Part shown: positions 14,858 to 23,168 of the stretch, one piece after another
How the letters are laid out: each line of letters opens with the position of its first letter
Numbering within the stretch: position 1 is the first letter of the stretch
From: an uncultured Johnsonella sp.
GTDB lineage: Bacteria; Bacillota; Clostridia; Lachnospirales; Lachnospiraceae
Reading direction: 5' to 3'
Assembly: GCA_900766185.1 (NCBI GenBank)
Contig: CAAFUL010000062.1
Span: 1-37,230, forward strand
Length of the DNA: 37,230 nucleotides
Notes under the pieces: generated by a model
The model's input: only the letters and a program-made list of their open reading frames with translations
What the model was told of the DNA's origin: nothing
Database searches by the model: none
Position numbers and translations under genes: made by a program

Positions 14858-16981
14858 ATGAGTAAGGAAAGAAAGAGTATTTTAAGTTTGATGCTGCTTA
14901 TATTGGCAGTAATAGGCTTTGGCTATCTGGCTTATGTAAGTCTTCCAAAGATCAAATTAGGTCTTGACCTTGCAGGAGGTGTGAGCATAACTTACAAAGC
15001 TAAAGAAGCAAATCCGAGTGATACGGATATGAACGATACGGTATATAAACTGCAACAAAGAGTACAGGGGTACTCAACGGAAGCGGAAGTATACAGAGAG
15101 GGAAATGATCGTATCAATATAGATATTCCGGGAGTATCGGATGCCAATAAGATATTGGAAGATCTTGGTAAACCAGGATCACTTGTTTTCGTAGAGGCAG
15201 AGAGCGGTCAGCAGGTAATTACCGGTGATCAGGTAAAAGCTGCTGAGGCACAGGCAGGTAAGGAAAATAGTAAGACAGTGTATTTTGTCAGACTTGCACT
15301 TACAGATGAGGGTGCCAAGGCATTTGCGGAAGCTACTACAAGACTTGTAGGTAAGAAGATAGCTATAATATATGATAATAAGGTAGTGTCCGCTCCGGTA
15401 GTTCAGGTGCCTATAACCAACGGTGAGGCGACAATTACAGGTATGGAAGATGCTAAACAGGCTGAAGAATTAGCTTCTACTATTCGTATAGGAGCACTTA
15501 AGACCGAGCTTGTAGAGTTAAGAAGTAATGTGGTAGGTGCAAAACTCGGACAGGAGGCAATTGCTACAAGTCTTAAGGCAGCCGCAATAGGATTCGCAAT
15601 ACTTATAATATTTATGCTTATAGTGTATGCCGTTCCGGGTCTTGCATCAGTACTGGGTCTGACCCTATATGTAGAGCTTGTTATATGCTTACTTGCAGCC
15701 TTTGAACTTACACTTACCCTGCCGGGTATAGCAGGTATAGTGCTTTCTATAGGTATGGCGGTGGATGCCAATGTAATTATATTTACCCGTATAAAAGAAG
15801 AGATAGGAAATGGAAAGAGCGTTGATGCGGCTATTAAGGCGGGATTTTCAAAGGCACTTTCAGCTATTATAGACGGAAATATTACAACGATCATAGCGGC
15901 AATAGTACTTTTTGCACTCGGTTCAGGTACTGTAAAGGGCTTTGCGACCACACTTGGTCTTGGTATAGTAGTATCAATGTTTACAGCACTTTTTATTACA
16001 AGAACGGCACTCAACTCCTTCTATGTGCTTGGTGCTAAGAATGTTAAGTTGTATGGAAGTAAAAAGGACGGAAAGGTAATAGACTTCCTTTCAAAGAGAT
16101 ATTTATTCATGGCAGCTTCGGCAATCGTTATCATAGCAGGTATAGTTACTATAACCATGAATGAGATGAAGACCGGAGCGAAGTTTAACTACGGTATAGA
16201 CTTTAAGGGCGGTACTTCTACCAATGTTACCTTTAATGAGAATTTGAGCTTAGAGGATATATCTGCAAAGGTAGTGCCTGTAGTAGAGACTGTGACTCAT
16301 GAGGCAGGTACACAGACTCAAAAAGTAGAAGGAACCAATGAAGTTATAATCAAGACAAGAGAGCTTAGCCTTGAAGAAAGAGATGCATTAAATAATGCAT
16401 TGGTACAGAGTTTCGGTGTGGATGCGGAAAAGATCACTGCGGAAAATATTTCGGCAGCGGTAAGTACGGAAATGAAAAATGATGCTATATGGGCAACTAT
16501 ATGGGCAACATTGCTTATGCTTATATACATATTTATCAGATTTAAAAAGCTCAGCTTCGCACTCGGCTCAGTACTTGCACTTGTTCATGATGTGCTTATA
16601 CTTGTTGCCTGTTATGCAATTGCAAGGTGGAGTGTAGGTTCTACATTTATAGCTTGTATACTTACCATAGTGGGATATTCTATCAATGCTACAATAGTAA
16701 TATTTGACAGAATGCGTGAGAATCTCGGTAGCATGAAGAAGAACACAACTAAGGAAGAGATAGTAAACTTAAGTATTACACAGACTTTAAGCAGAAGTAT
16801 CAATGCTTCTTTAACTACCTTTATCATGGTGTTGGTGCTTTATATTATGGGAGTTTCTTCTATAAGAGAGTTTGCACTTCCTATCATGGTGGGAATTGTC
16901 GTAGGTACATATTCTTCAGTTTGTCTTGCAGCTTCAATCTGGTATATGTTTGACAAGGTGGAAACCAAGAGTAAAAAATAA
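14858..16981 (+). CDS. secDF: Fused SecDF protein-export membrane protein
   Basis: SecD and SecF form a proton-driven partner of SecYEG that pulls exported proteins outward. Here both are in one chain of 707 residues, the SecDF fusion. The SecD half starts with a membrane segment (about 9-28), the KLGLDLAGGVSITY strand, a periplasmic-type P1 domain, then five segments up to about residue 395. The SecF half repeats the pattern: a membrane segment near 415-433, YGIDFKGGTSTNV, the P4-like domain and five more segments. About 12 membrane segments result. I start at the ATG at 14858, six bases after AAAAGGAG, rather than the adjacent GTG. tgt follows 16 bp later and yajC after that, a common secretion/tRNA-modification cluster. 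Confidence 0.96.
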   Translation: MSKERKSILSLMLLILAVIGFGYLAYVSLPKIKLGLDLAGGVSITYKAKEANPSDTDMNDTVYKLQQRVQGYSTEAEVYREGNDRINIDIPGVSDANKILEDLGKPGSLVFVEAESGQQVITGDQVKAAEAQAGKENSKTVYFVRLALTDEGAKAFAEATTRLVGKKIAIIYDNKVVSAPVVQVPITNGEATITGMEDAKQAEELASTIRIGALKTELVELRSNVVGAKLGQEAIATSLKAAAIGFAILIIFMLIVYAVPGLASVLGLTLYVELVICLLAAFELTLTLPGIAGIVLSIGMAVDANVIIFTRIKEEIGNGKSVDAAIKAGFSKALSAIIDGNITTIIAAIVLFALGSGTVKGFATTLGLGIVVSMFTALFITRTALNSFYVLGAKNVKLYGSKKDGKVIDFLSKRYLFMAASAIVIIAGIVTITMNEMKTGAKFNYGIDFKGGTSTNVTFNENLSLEDISAKVVPVVETVTHEAGTQTQKVEGTNEVIIKTRELSLEERDALNNALVQSFGVDAEKITAENISAAVSTEMKNDAIWATIWATLLMLIYIFIRFKKLSFALGSVLALVHDVLILVACYAIARWSVGSTFIACILTIVGYSINATIVIFDRMRENLGSMKKNTTKEEIVNLSITQTLSRSINASLTTFIMVLVLYIMGVSSIREFALPIMVGIVVGTYSSVCLAASIWYMFDKVETKSKK

Positions 16982-16997
16982 GATCTAAGGATTTGGA

Positions 16998-18146
16998 ATG
17001 AATTATAAAATAGTAGCAAAAAGTGGCAGAGCAAAATCTGCCACTATGCATACGGTACATGGAGTTATAGAAACGCCGGTATTTATGAATGTCGGAACGG
17101 TTGCAGCTATAAAAGGTGCAGTGTCAACCGATGACCTTCAAACAATAGGTACACAGGTAGAGCTTTCCAATACATATCATCTACATGTCAGAACCGGAGA
17201 TGAGGTAATAAAAAAACTTGGCGGTTTACACAAGTTTATGCATTGGGATAAGCCTATATTAACAGATTCAGGAGGCTTTCAGGTATTCTCGCTTGCAAAG
17301 CTCAGGAAAATATCCGAAGCCGGAGTTGAGTTTAACTCACATATAGACGGCAGAAAGATATTTATGGGACCTAAAGAAAGTATGCGTATACAATCAAACC
17401 TTGCTTCCACAATAGCTATGGCATTTGACGAGTGTCCTCCGGCATTGGCTCAGAAGTCCTATATTAAAAATTCCGTAGACAGGACTACAAGGTGGCTTAA
17501 GATATGTAAACAGGAGATGGAAAGGCTTAACGGACTTGAGGATACCATAAATAGAGAGCAACTTCTTTTCGGTATCAACCAAGGGGCGATATATGAGGAT
17601 ATAAGAATAGAGCATGCAAAAACCATATCCGAACTTGATTTGGACGGTTATGCCATAGGAGGTCTTGCAGTCGGAGAAAGCCATGAAGAGATGTATAGAA
17701 TACTGGACGAGACGGTTCCCTATTTGCCGGAAGAAAAACCTACCTACCTTATGGGAGTAGGAACTTTGGCAAATATACTTGAAGCGGTTGACAGGGGAGT
17801 TGATTTCTTTGACTGTGTATATCCTACAAGAAACGGAAGACATGGACATGTGTATACCGACAGAGGTAAACTTAATTTATTTAATAAAAAATACGAATTG
17901 GACTCACAGCCTATAGATGAAGCTTGTGGCTGTCCGACCTGTAAGTCTTATTCCAGAGCTTATATAAGGCATTTATTAAAGGCTAAGGAAATGTTAGGGC
18001 TTAGACTGTGCGTATTGCATAATCTGTATTTTTATAATACAATGATGAGCGAAATAAGAGAAGCTATAAGGGCAGGAAACTATGCCGAATACAAAAATAA
18101 AAAATTAGCTTCAATGTTACAAGAGAATAATAAGAAAGAGGTTTGA
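16998..18146 (+). CDS. tgt: tRNA-guanine transglycosylase
   Basis: Tgt exchanges the wobble guanine of GUN-anticodon tRNAs for the queuosine precursor preQ1. The 382-residue length is normal. The base-recognition motif DSGGFQVFSL starts at Asp90, the nucleophile is Asp272 in FFDCVYPTRNGRHG, and the structural zinc site is Cys310, Cys312 and Cys315 with a His in CVLHNLYF further on. The ATG at 16998 follows AAGGATTTGGA. The gene overlaps the start region of yajC (TGA at 18144-18146, ATG at 18149). A queA gene, often next to tgt, is not in the window. Confidence 0.97.
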   Translation: MNYKIVAKSGRAKSATMHTVHGVIETPVFMNVGTVAAIKGAVSTDDLQTIGTQVELSNTYHLHVRTGDEVIKKLGGLHKFMHWDKPILTDSGGFQVFSLAKLRKISEAGVEFNSHIDGRKIFMGPKESMRIQSNLASTIAMAFDECPPALAQKSYIKNSVDRTTRWLKICKQEMERLNGLEDTINREQLLFGINQGAIYEDIRIEHAKTISELDLDGYAIGGLAVGESHEEMYRILDETVPYLPEEKPTYLMGVGTLANILEAVDRGVDFFDCVYPTRNGRHGHVYTDRGKLNLFNKKYELDSQPIDEACGCPTCKSYSRAYIRHLLKAKEMLGLRLCVLHNLYFYNTMMSEIREAIRAGNYAEYKNKKLASMLQENNKKEV

Positions 18147-18148
18147 TA

Positions 18149-18460
18149 ATGCTTACACTTACATCAACATCCGGTTCATTCATGAATAGCCCTATATTTT
18201 GGGTAGTATACATCATATTTTTTGCAGGTTTGTTTTATTTTATGTCATACAGACCGCAAAAAAAGGAAAGAGACAGAAAGGCAACCCTTGTCTCAAGCAT
18301 GGCTGTAGGAGATACGGTACTTACAACAGCAGGATTTTACGGTGTGCTTATAGACATTACCGATGATATGGTAATAGTAGAATTCGGAAATAATAAAAAC
18401 TGCCGTATACCTATGAAAAAAGAAGCTATAGTTGAAATTGAAAAGCCGGAAGCGGAATAA
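18149..18460 (+). CDS. yajC: YajC, preprotein translocase accessory subunit
   Basis: YajC is a small membrane protein that associates with SecDF at the translocon. From the ATG at 18149 it has 103 residues: a short outside segment, one membrane helix (about 14-33) ending in the conserved YRPQKKERDRK, and a cytoplasmic beta-domain with MAVGDTVLTTAGFYGVLIDI and IPMKKEAI. The start is set by AAGAAAGAGG ending eight bases upstream; the TTG at 18143 would overlap it. A strong terminator follows the stop directly, closing the secDF-tgt-yajC unit. Confidence 0.95.
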   Translation: MLTLTSTSGSFMNSPIFWVVYIIFFAGLFYFMSYRPQKKERDRKATLVSSMAVGDTVLTTAGFYGVLIDITDDMVIVEFGNNKNCRIPMKKEAIVEIEKPEAE

Positions 18461-18500
18461 AAAAACCAAATGCCCTAATAAGGGCATTTGGTTTTTTTAT
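18461..18500 (+). terminator. Strong rho-independent terminator after yajC
   Basis: AAAAACCAAATGCCCT (18461-18476) pairs perfectly with 18481-18496 across the loop AATA, ending in a run of T. The stem starts at the base after the yajC stop codon. Confidence 0.93.
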
Positions 18501-18872
18501 GTCGAAGTTTTAGAAAGAGGATTGCGAGTGTGATTGCAATACAAAGAGCTTTAAATGCAATACTTACCAAAACACAGTGATAAGTTCACCATAATTTTAA
18601 AGATTTTTTATCAAATTTGTGATATAATCGCAACACATAAATTTATCCAATAACCCAAAAACCCACTCCTTATAAAGATATTACTTGTGGGTTGAACTCA
18701 AAGAACCACTACTTATTTCAAGCTTTAAAGTGTTTGACACTGTTGATAAAGTGCGTTTTCCAGCCCGTAAAATAAAGTCGAAACTTTATTAAAAGTACTG
18801 AGAGTATTCTTGAATAGGGAGTGTTTTTAATTTAATTGCTCATGTTATCGATAAATTATAGTAGGAGGCAAA
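18500..18872 (+). promoter_or_regulatory. 370-bp spacer with extended -10 promoter and leader hairpin
   Basis: An extended -10 element TGATATAAT lies at 18620-18628, without a good -35, and would give a leader of about 240 nt for the large gene downstream. Within it AACCCAC (18660-18666) pairs with GTGGGTT (18687-18693), followed by GAACTC; this faintly recalls an IS200/IS605 end but is too short to claim. GTTTGACA near 18733 lacks a matching -10. No ORF with a ribosome site is visible. GTAGGAGG at about 18861-18868 is the ribosome site of the next gene. Confidence 0.4.
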
Positions 18873-21278
18873 ATGAAGTTCTACAAGAAGATATGGTTTT
18901 GGGTGCTTATGCTTATAATAATGATAATAATAGCATATGCCTATATAAGCTTTATAAATAGAAAACCTGTGGCTAAAAAAAGCACCTATACGGGAATAGA
19001 AAGCAGTAAATTTCCGGTAGTGTATACTAAAATAGGTGATAAAAGAGTAAATCCCATGAACGGATATACGGAGGATATAGATAATGTTGCCCTTTTTGAT
19101 ACATTAACGGTACTTGACGAAGACAGAATATTTCATGGAGTTATAAGAAAGGGAAGTCTGGATATAAAGTCCTTAGAATACGAGATAAGGACAATGGACA
19201 GCTTAGAGCTTATAGACAAGGGAGAGATAAAAGAAATAACCGCCGATGACGGAACTGAGATGCTTATAGACTTTCCCATACAAAACCTTTTAAGTTACGA
19301 TAGAGAGTACAGATTTGATCTTAAAGTCATACTTCAAGACGGAACGCAGGTGCATTACTACACAAGGCTGCTTTGGGGAAAGGAAGTGCTGCTTAAGGAA
19401 ATGCTTGACTTGGCAGATGATTTTTCTACAAAGAACTTTGATTATACAACAGCAAGAGAGAACACTATGTATCTTGAGTCGGATGCGACAGGAGATAACA
19501 GTAACTTAGGAAGAGTCGACCTAAAAAGCAGTTTTGATCAATTGACCTACAGAAACATGAAACCTGTGCTTGTGGGCAGGAAATCCATGAGAGTTTCCAT
19601 ATATGACGGTTACATAGGAGAGGTAAGTTTGGCATTTATTTTGGAAGCAACAGATGAGAATGAAGAAAAACATACCTATGAGGTAAGGGAAAACTTCAGT
19701 TTCAGAAAAGGTCCCGAGCGTATATATATGCTTGATTATACCAGAACAATGGATGAGAAATTCTCACCCGTAAGTACTACATTTGAGGATAATAAAATAA
19801 ACTTAGGAATACATAATGATGGAGAGGTATCGGCAGTCAAGAGTGCAAACAATGTATTCCATGCTTTCGCAACCAACAAAGAACTTTTCTTTATAGATGA
19901 CAAAGGGCTCAAGGCTAAAAAAATATATTCTTTGCTGAGCGATAACATTTACTCCGAAAACGATCTGAAAGTGCTTAGTGTAGATACCGAGGGCAATGTG
20001 AACTTTATGCAATACGGATATATGAGTAACGGTTCACATGAAGGGCAACTCGGAATACTTTTTTTAAGGTACTCTTATACGGAAGATAAGATAAATGAGC
20101 CTATATTTATACCGCTTAATATAGCCTATGAAGAAATAGAAAACGGTGTAAAAGAATTAAACTATATGAATAGTAACAATGTACTTTATATAAAAATAGA
20201 CAATGATATATACAGTATAGATATGAACACCAATTCGTATAATTCATTGGCAATAGATTTAAAAAGAAATATGTATGCAATAAGTCCGCTGAAAAAAAGA
20301 ATTGCATGGAAGGCGGCTGACAAAGAAGTGGTGTATTTTATGAACCTTGATACAGGCAATATAAGGGAAATACCGGCAGAAAGCAATACAACTATATACC
20401 CCAGAGGATTTATAGACTATGATCTTATACTGGGAATAAGAGATCTGTCGGTTGAACTGCCTGAGGGCTTATATGAAACACAAAATCCCTGTACCAAGAT
20501 AGAGATAATAGATGACGGACTGAATGTACAGGTACAGTACGATATGGACGGCAACTTCCTCGATGATATCTATGTAGATTCAGGCAGAGTACATCTTAAT
20601 GTATTTGCACGAAATGAGCATAACAAACTTATAAAACAGTCTGAGGATACCATAGTATGTAATACTGACATAATGGCAGATAATATAGACACTCTAAATT
20701 CTCATATTTCGGATAAAAAGGCTAAGTTATTCTTTCTGCAGCTGCCTTCCAATGTAGGAGGTATGGAATATACAGTAGATGAGAGAGGTATATTGCACGA
20801 AGAGGGAGATAATCTAACCTTGGCGGTTACGGAAAAAGCGACTATATATTTAGCCTATGGCAAGGGAGAAGTAATAGGTATATATACGGAACTTGCCAAT
20901 GCTATAAAAGCGGCTTATGAGTTTAAGGGCAGTGTATGGTATAAGGGAATATTGCTCTATGCAAGAATAGGATTGCTTACTAACGCTTCAATGCCCGATC
21001 CGTCTGCCGTAGCTGCAAATATAATAGAAAAAAGGACAAGCTCGGACAGCCTTGAGCTAAAAGGTCTTATACTGAGACAGGCACTTTACTATATAAAGAA
21101 CGGTTACTATATAGTAGCAGATATGGAGGACAGGACAAGCTATATTATCTATGCCTATGATAATTTTAATGTATCAATGTATAATGTATCTTCAGGTCAA
21201 AACGAGCTTAAAGGATTGGAAGAGGCAGCAGCATTTTTTGAAAGAGGTCAAAATGACTTTACGGCTGTAAAATATTAG
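18873..21278 (+). CDS. Large membrane-anchored extracellular protein, unknown function, C39-like C-terminus
   Basis: I do not recognise a named family. The 801-residue protein has a short basic start, one membrane helix (about 8-27) and then a long outside region. Residues 50-280 are rich in beta-strands with RKSMRVSIYDGYIGEVSLAFIL-like Ig-type character; about 290-560 contains repeated strand patterns (NVFHAFATNKELFFIDDKGL, NVLYIKIDNDIYSIDMN, EVVYFMNLDTGNIREI) that suggest a beta-propeller. The last 70 residues, with LRQALYYIKNGYYIVADM and SYIIYAYDNFNVSMYN, resemble the second half of C39-like papain-fold peptidases. The expected His is replaced and no catalytic Cys is apparent, so any peptidase would be dead. 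I recall similar tails in other Lachnospiraceae proteins. It is its own transcription unit. Confidence 0.65.
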   Translation: MKFYKKIWFWVLMLIIMIIIAYAYISFINRKPVAKKSTYTGIESSKFPVVYTKIGDKRVNPMNGYTEDIDNVALFDTLTVLDEDRIFHGVIRKGSLDIKSLEYEIRTMDSLELIDKGEIKEITADDGTEMLIDFPIQNLLSYDREYRFDLKVILQDGTQVHYYTRLLWGKEVLLKEMLDLADDFSTKNFDYTTARENTMYLESDATGDNSNLGRVDLKSSFDQLTYRNMKPVLVGRKSMRVSIYDGYIGEVSLAFILEATDENEEKHTYEVRENFSFRKGPERIYMLDYTRTMDEKFSPVSTTFEDNKINLGIHNDGEVSAVKSANNVFHAFATNKELFFIDDKGLKAKKIYSLLSDNIYSENDLKVLSVDTEGNVNFMQYGYMSNGSHEGQLGILFLRYSYTEDKINEPIFIPLNIAYEEIENGVKELNYMNSNNVLYIKIDNDIYSIDMNTNSYNSLAIDLKRNMYAISPLKKRIAWKAADKEVVYFMNLDTGNIREIPAESNTTIYPRGFIDYDLILGIRDLSVELPEGLYETQNPCTKIEIIDDGLNVQVQYDMDGNFLDDIYVDSGRVHLNVFARNEHNKLIKQSEDTIVCNTDIMADNIDTLNSHISDKKAKLFFLQLPSNVGGMEYTVDERGILHEEGDNLTLAVTEKATIYLAYGKGEVIGIYTELANAIKAAYEFKGSVWYKGILLYARIGLLTNASMPDPSAVAANIIEKRTSSDSLELKGLILRQALYYIKNGYYIVADMEDRTSYIIYAYDNFNVSMYNVSSGQNELKGLEEAAAFFERGQNDFTAVKY

Positions 21279-21344
21279 ATTAATATATAAGTTGATTAAC
21301 TTGCTTTACTAACTTGCATAAGCTATAATATGCATAATTTTGTT

Positions 21345-21538
21345 TTAAATTAGTTACAGTTCAGGTAGTAGATATATATGTATAATATACCAAACGAAAG
21401 CTTGCTTTCAGGTGTATATGATATATGTATATCTATCAGGCTTTTGCCGAAATTCATCTTTGTCTGATTTATAGATAAAGATTAAATATTTTCAGTTTTT
21501 TTGACGAAGATGAATGACCTGAACTGTAACTTAAATTA
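21345..21538. mobile_element. Intact MITE family A (178 bp) with 8-bp target duplication
   Basis: The element at 21353-21530 has perfect 14-bp terminal inverted repeats, GTTACAGTTCAGGT and ACCTGAACTGTAAC. It is flanked by the direct repeat TTAAATTA at 21345-21352 and 21531-21538. One half (21371-21434) is an AT-rich hairpin with a GAAAGC/GCTTTC core; the other half carries no ORF. Its reverse complement matches the older copy at 14238-14547. The right-hand target repeat touches the ribosome site of the following gene. Confidence 0.9.
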
Positions 21539-21550
21539 GGAAGGACTGTT

Positions 21551-21823
21551 ATGGAAGATTTATTCAGTAAATTAGAAAGTTTGGCACAAAGTACGGTGGA
21601 TAAGGGTGTTAGAATTAAAGATATAGCTAAATTGCAGCTTGAGATCGAGTCGGAAAACTCATTAATTAAATCATATAAACAGATTATAGGAGAATATGTG
21701 GCAAGTCATAGACTTTTGCCGGAAGATGAGATAGTTGTTGAGCAGATTTCAAAAATCTTGGAGTCTCAAGAAAAAATCATAAACTGCAAGAAAAAAATCA
21801 AGATACTTAAATCCGGTTTATAG
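21551..21823 (+). CDS. Small coiled-coil protein, unknown function
   Basis: The 90-residue protein has no recognised family. It is almost entirely helical, with heptad-like spacing in LQLEIESENSLIKSYKQIIGEYVASH and a second helix VVEQISKILESQEKIINCKKKIKIL, so an antiparallel helical hairpin or dimer is likely. It has no signal peptide or membrane segment. AGGAAGG at 21538-21544 gives a good ribosome site. A MITE lies immediately upstream of that site, so transcription must come through or from the element, or from further upstream. The aminotransferase gene follows within 40 bp and is probably co-transcribed. Confidence 0.65.
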   Translation: MEDLFSKLESLAQSTVDKGVRIKDIAKLQLEIESENSLIKSYKQIIGEYVASHRLLPEDEIVVEQISKILESQEKIINCKKKIKILKSGL

Positions 21824-21860
21824 TAAGAAGATGTTAGGGCATAGCTTTGGAGGGAAAAAG

Positions 21861-23138
21861 ATGAAAAAATATATTGATATGAGTAAAGAAGAATTACAAG
21901 CTGTATATAAGGCATTGGAAGCAGAGTATGAAGACGCAAAAAAACTCGGTTTAAAACTTGATATGAGCAGAGGTAAGCCGGCAAGCGATCAGCTTGATAT
22001 ATGTACGGATATGCTCAGTGTACTTGCAAATGAAACAAGCTTCGTAGGAGAAGACGGAGTGGATTGCAGAAACTACGGAGTTTTGGACGGTATCGCAGAA
22101 GCCAGAAGACTGATGGCAGATATGGTAGGAGTCGATAAGGATGAGATCATAGTATACGGTAACTCCAGCCTTAACATAATGTATGATACCGTAGCAAGGT
22201 CTTATCATCATGGAGTGTTAGGCTCCACACCTTGGATAAAGCTTGACAAGGTTAAGTTTATTTGTGTGGTTCCGGGATATGACAGGCACTTCGCTATACT
22301 GGATTATTTCGGTATAGAGCCTGTACTTGTGCCTATACTTAAAGACGGTCCGGACATGGACATGGTTGAAAAACTGGTATCGGAGGATGAAAGTATCAAG
22401 GGTATCTGGTGTGTACCCAAGTACTCCAATCCTACCGGTAATTCATACTCTGATGAAGTGGTGAAAAGATTTGCCGCTCTAAAGCCTAAGGCTAAAGATT
22501 TTAGAATCTATTGGGACAATGCTTATGCACTGCATCATCTTTATGATAATGGAGATGAGATTTTAGAGATACTTTCCGAGTGTAAAAAAGCAGGCAACGA
22601 AGATATGGTATACGAGTTCATGTCCACCTCAAAAATAAGCTTTTCAGGTGCGGGACTTGCCGCTATGGCTACTTCAAAGGCTAACAAGGCTGAAATACTC
22701 GGGCAGCTTAAATTCCAGACCATAGGGCATGATAAATTAAATCAATTAATGCATGTAAGATATTTTAAGGATATAGCCGGTGTAAAGGAACACATGAAAA
22801 AGCATGCGGCACTTATAAGACCTAAGTTTGAAATAGTGGATGAGGTATTAAATTCCGAGCTTTCAGAGCTTGGGATAGCATCATGGACCAAGCCTAACGG
22901 AGGGTATTTTATATCTTTTGATGTACTTGGCGCTTGTGCTAAAGAAATAGTCGGAAAATGCAAAGAAGCAGGAGTGGTTTTGACTGCTGCCGGTGCAACA
23001 TACCCTAAGGGAAAGGATCCGGAAGATAAAAATATTCGTATAGCACCGACCTTCCCTACCGTAGATGAGCTTAAAAAGGCGGCTGAGCTTCTTGCACTTT
23101 GCACCAAGCTTGTTTGTGCAAAGAAACTTTTAGCTTAA
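21861..23138 (+). CDS. Aspartate aminotransferase-like PLP enzyme (PF12897 type)
   Basis: This fold-type I aminotransferase would swap amino groups between aspartate and 2-oxoglutarate in the cytoplasm. The 425-residue sequence carries YSNPTGNSYSDE, the cofactor-binding YWDNAYALHHL, and the Schiff-base lysine Lys258 in STSKISFSGAG, with RIAPTFP near the C-terminus holding the substrate-carboxylate arginine. GYDRHFAI and KGIWCVPKYSNPTG are hallmarks of the atypical AspT group first described in Corynebacterium, which databases sometimes misname MocR or alanine-glyoxylate transaminase. I start at the ATG at 21861 because GGAGGG lies eight bases upstream; the earlier ATG at 21831 has no such site. 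Confidence 0.9.
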   Translation: MKKYIDMSKEELQAVYKALEAEYEDAKKLGLKLDMSRGKPASDQLDICTDMLSVLANETSFVGEDGVDCRNYGVLDGIAEARRLMADMVGVDKDEIIVYGNSSLNIMYDTVARSYHHGVLGSTPWIKLDKVKFICVVPGYDRHFAILDYFGIEPVLVPILKDGPDMDMVEKLVSEDESIKGIWCVPKYSNPTGNSYSDEVVKRFAALKPKAKDFRIYWDNAYALHHLYDNGDEILEILSECKKAGNEDMVYEFMSTSKISFSGAGLAAMATSKANKAEILGQLKFQTIGHDKLNQLMHVRYFKDIAGVKEHMKKHAALIRPKFEIVDEVLNSELSELGIASWTKPNGGYFISFDVLGACAKEIVGKCKEAGVVLTAAGATYPKGKDPEDKNIRIAPTFPTVDELKKAAELLALCTKLVCAKKLLA

Positions 23139-23168
23139 GTTAAGAAAGGATGGATATAATTTTAATAT

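Noticed and set aside
15403..16014. 203-codon open frame on the - strand inside secDF
   Set aside because: It lies wholly antisense to conserved SecDF membrane segments, has Ser/Ala/Ile-rich composition from codon shadowing, and no ribosome site.
18660..18698. Third IS200/IS605 end in the spacer before the large gene
   Set aside because: Only the AACCCAC/GTGGGTT stem and a GAAC tail are similar; the diagnostic GAAGCAGGAA block is missing.
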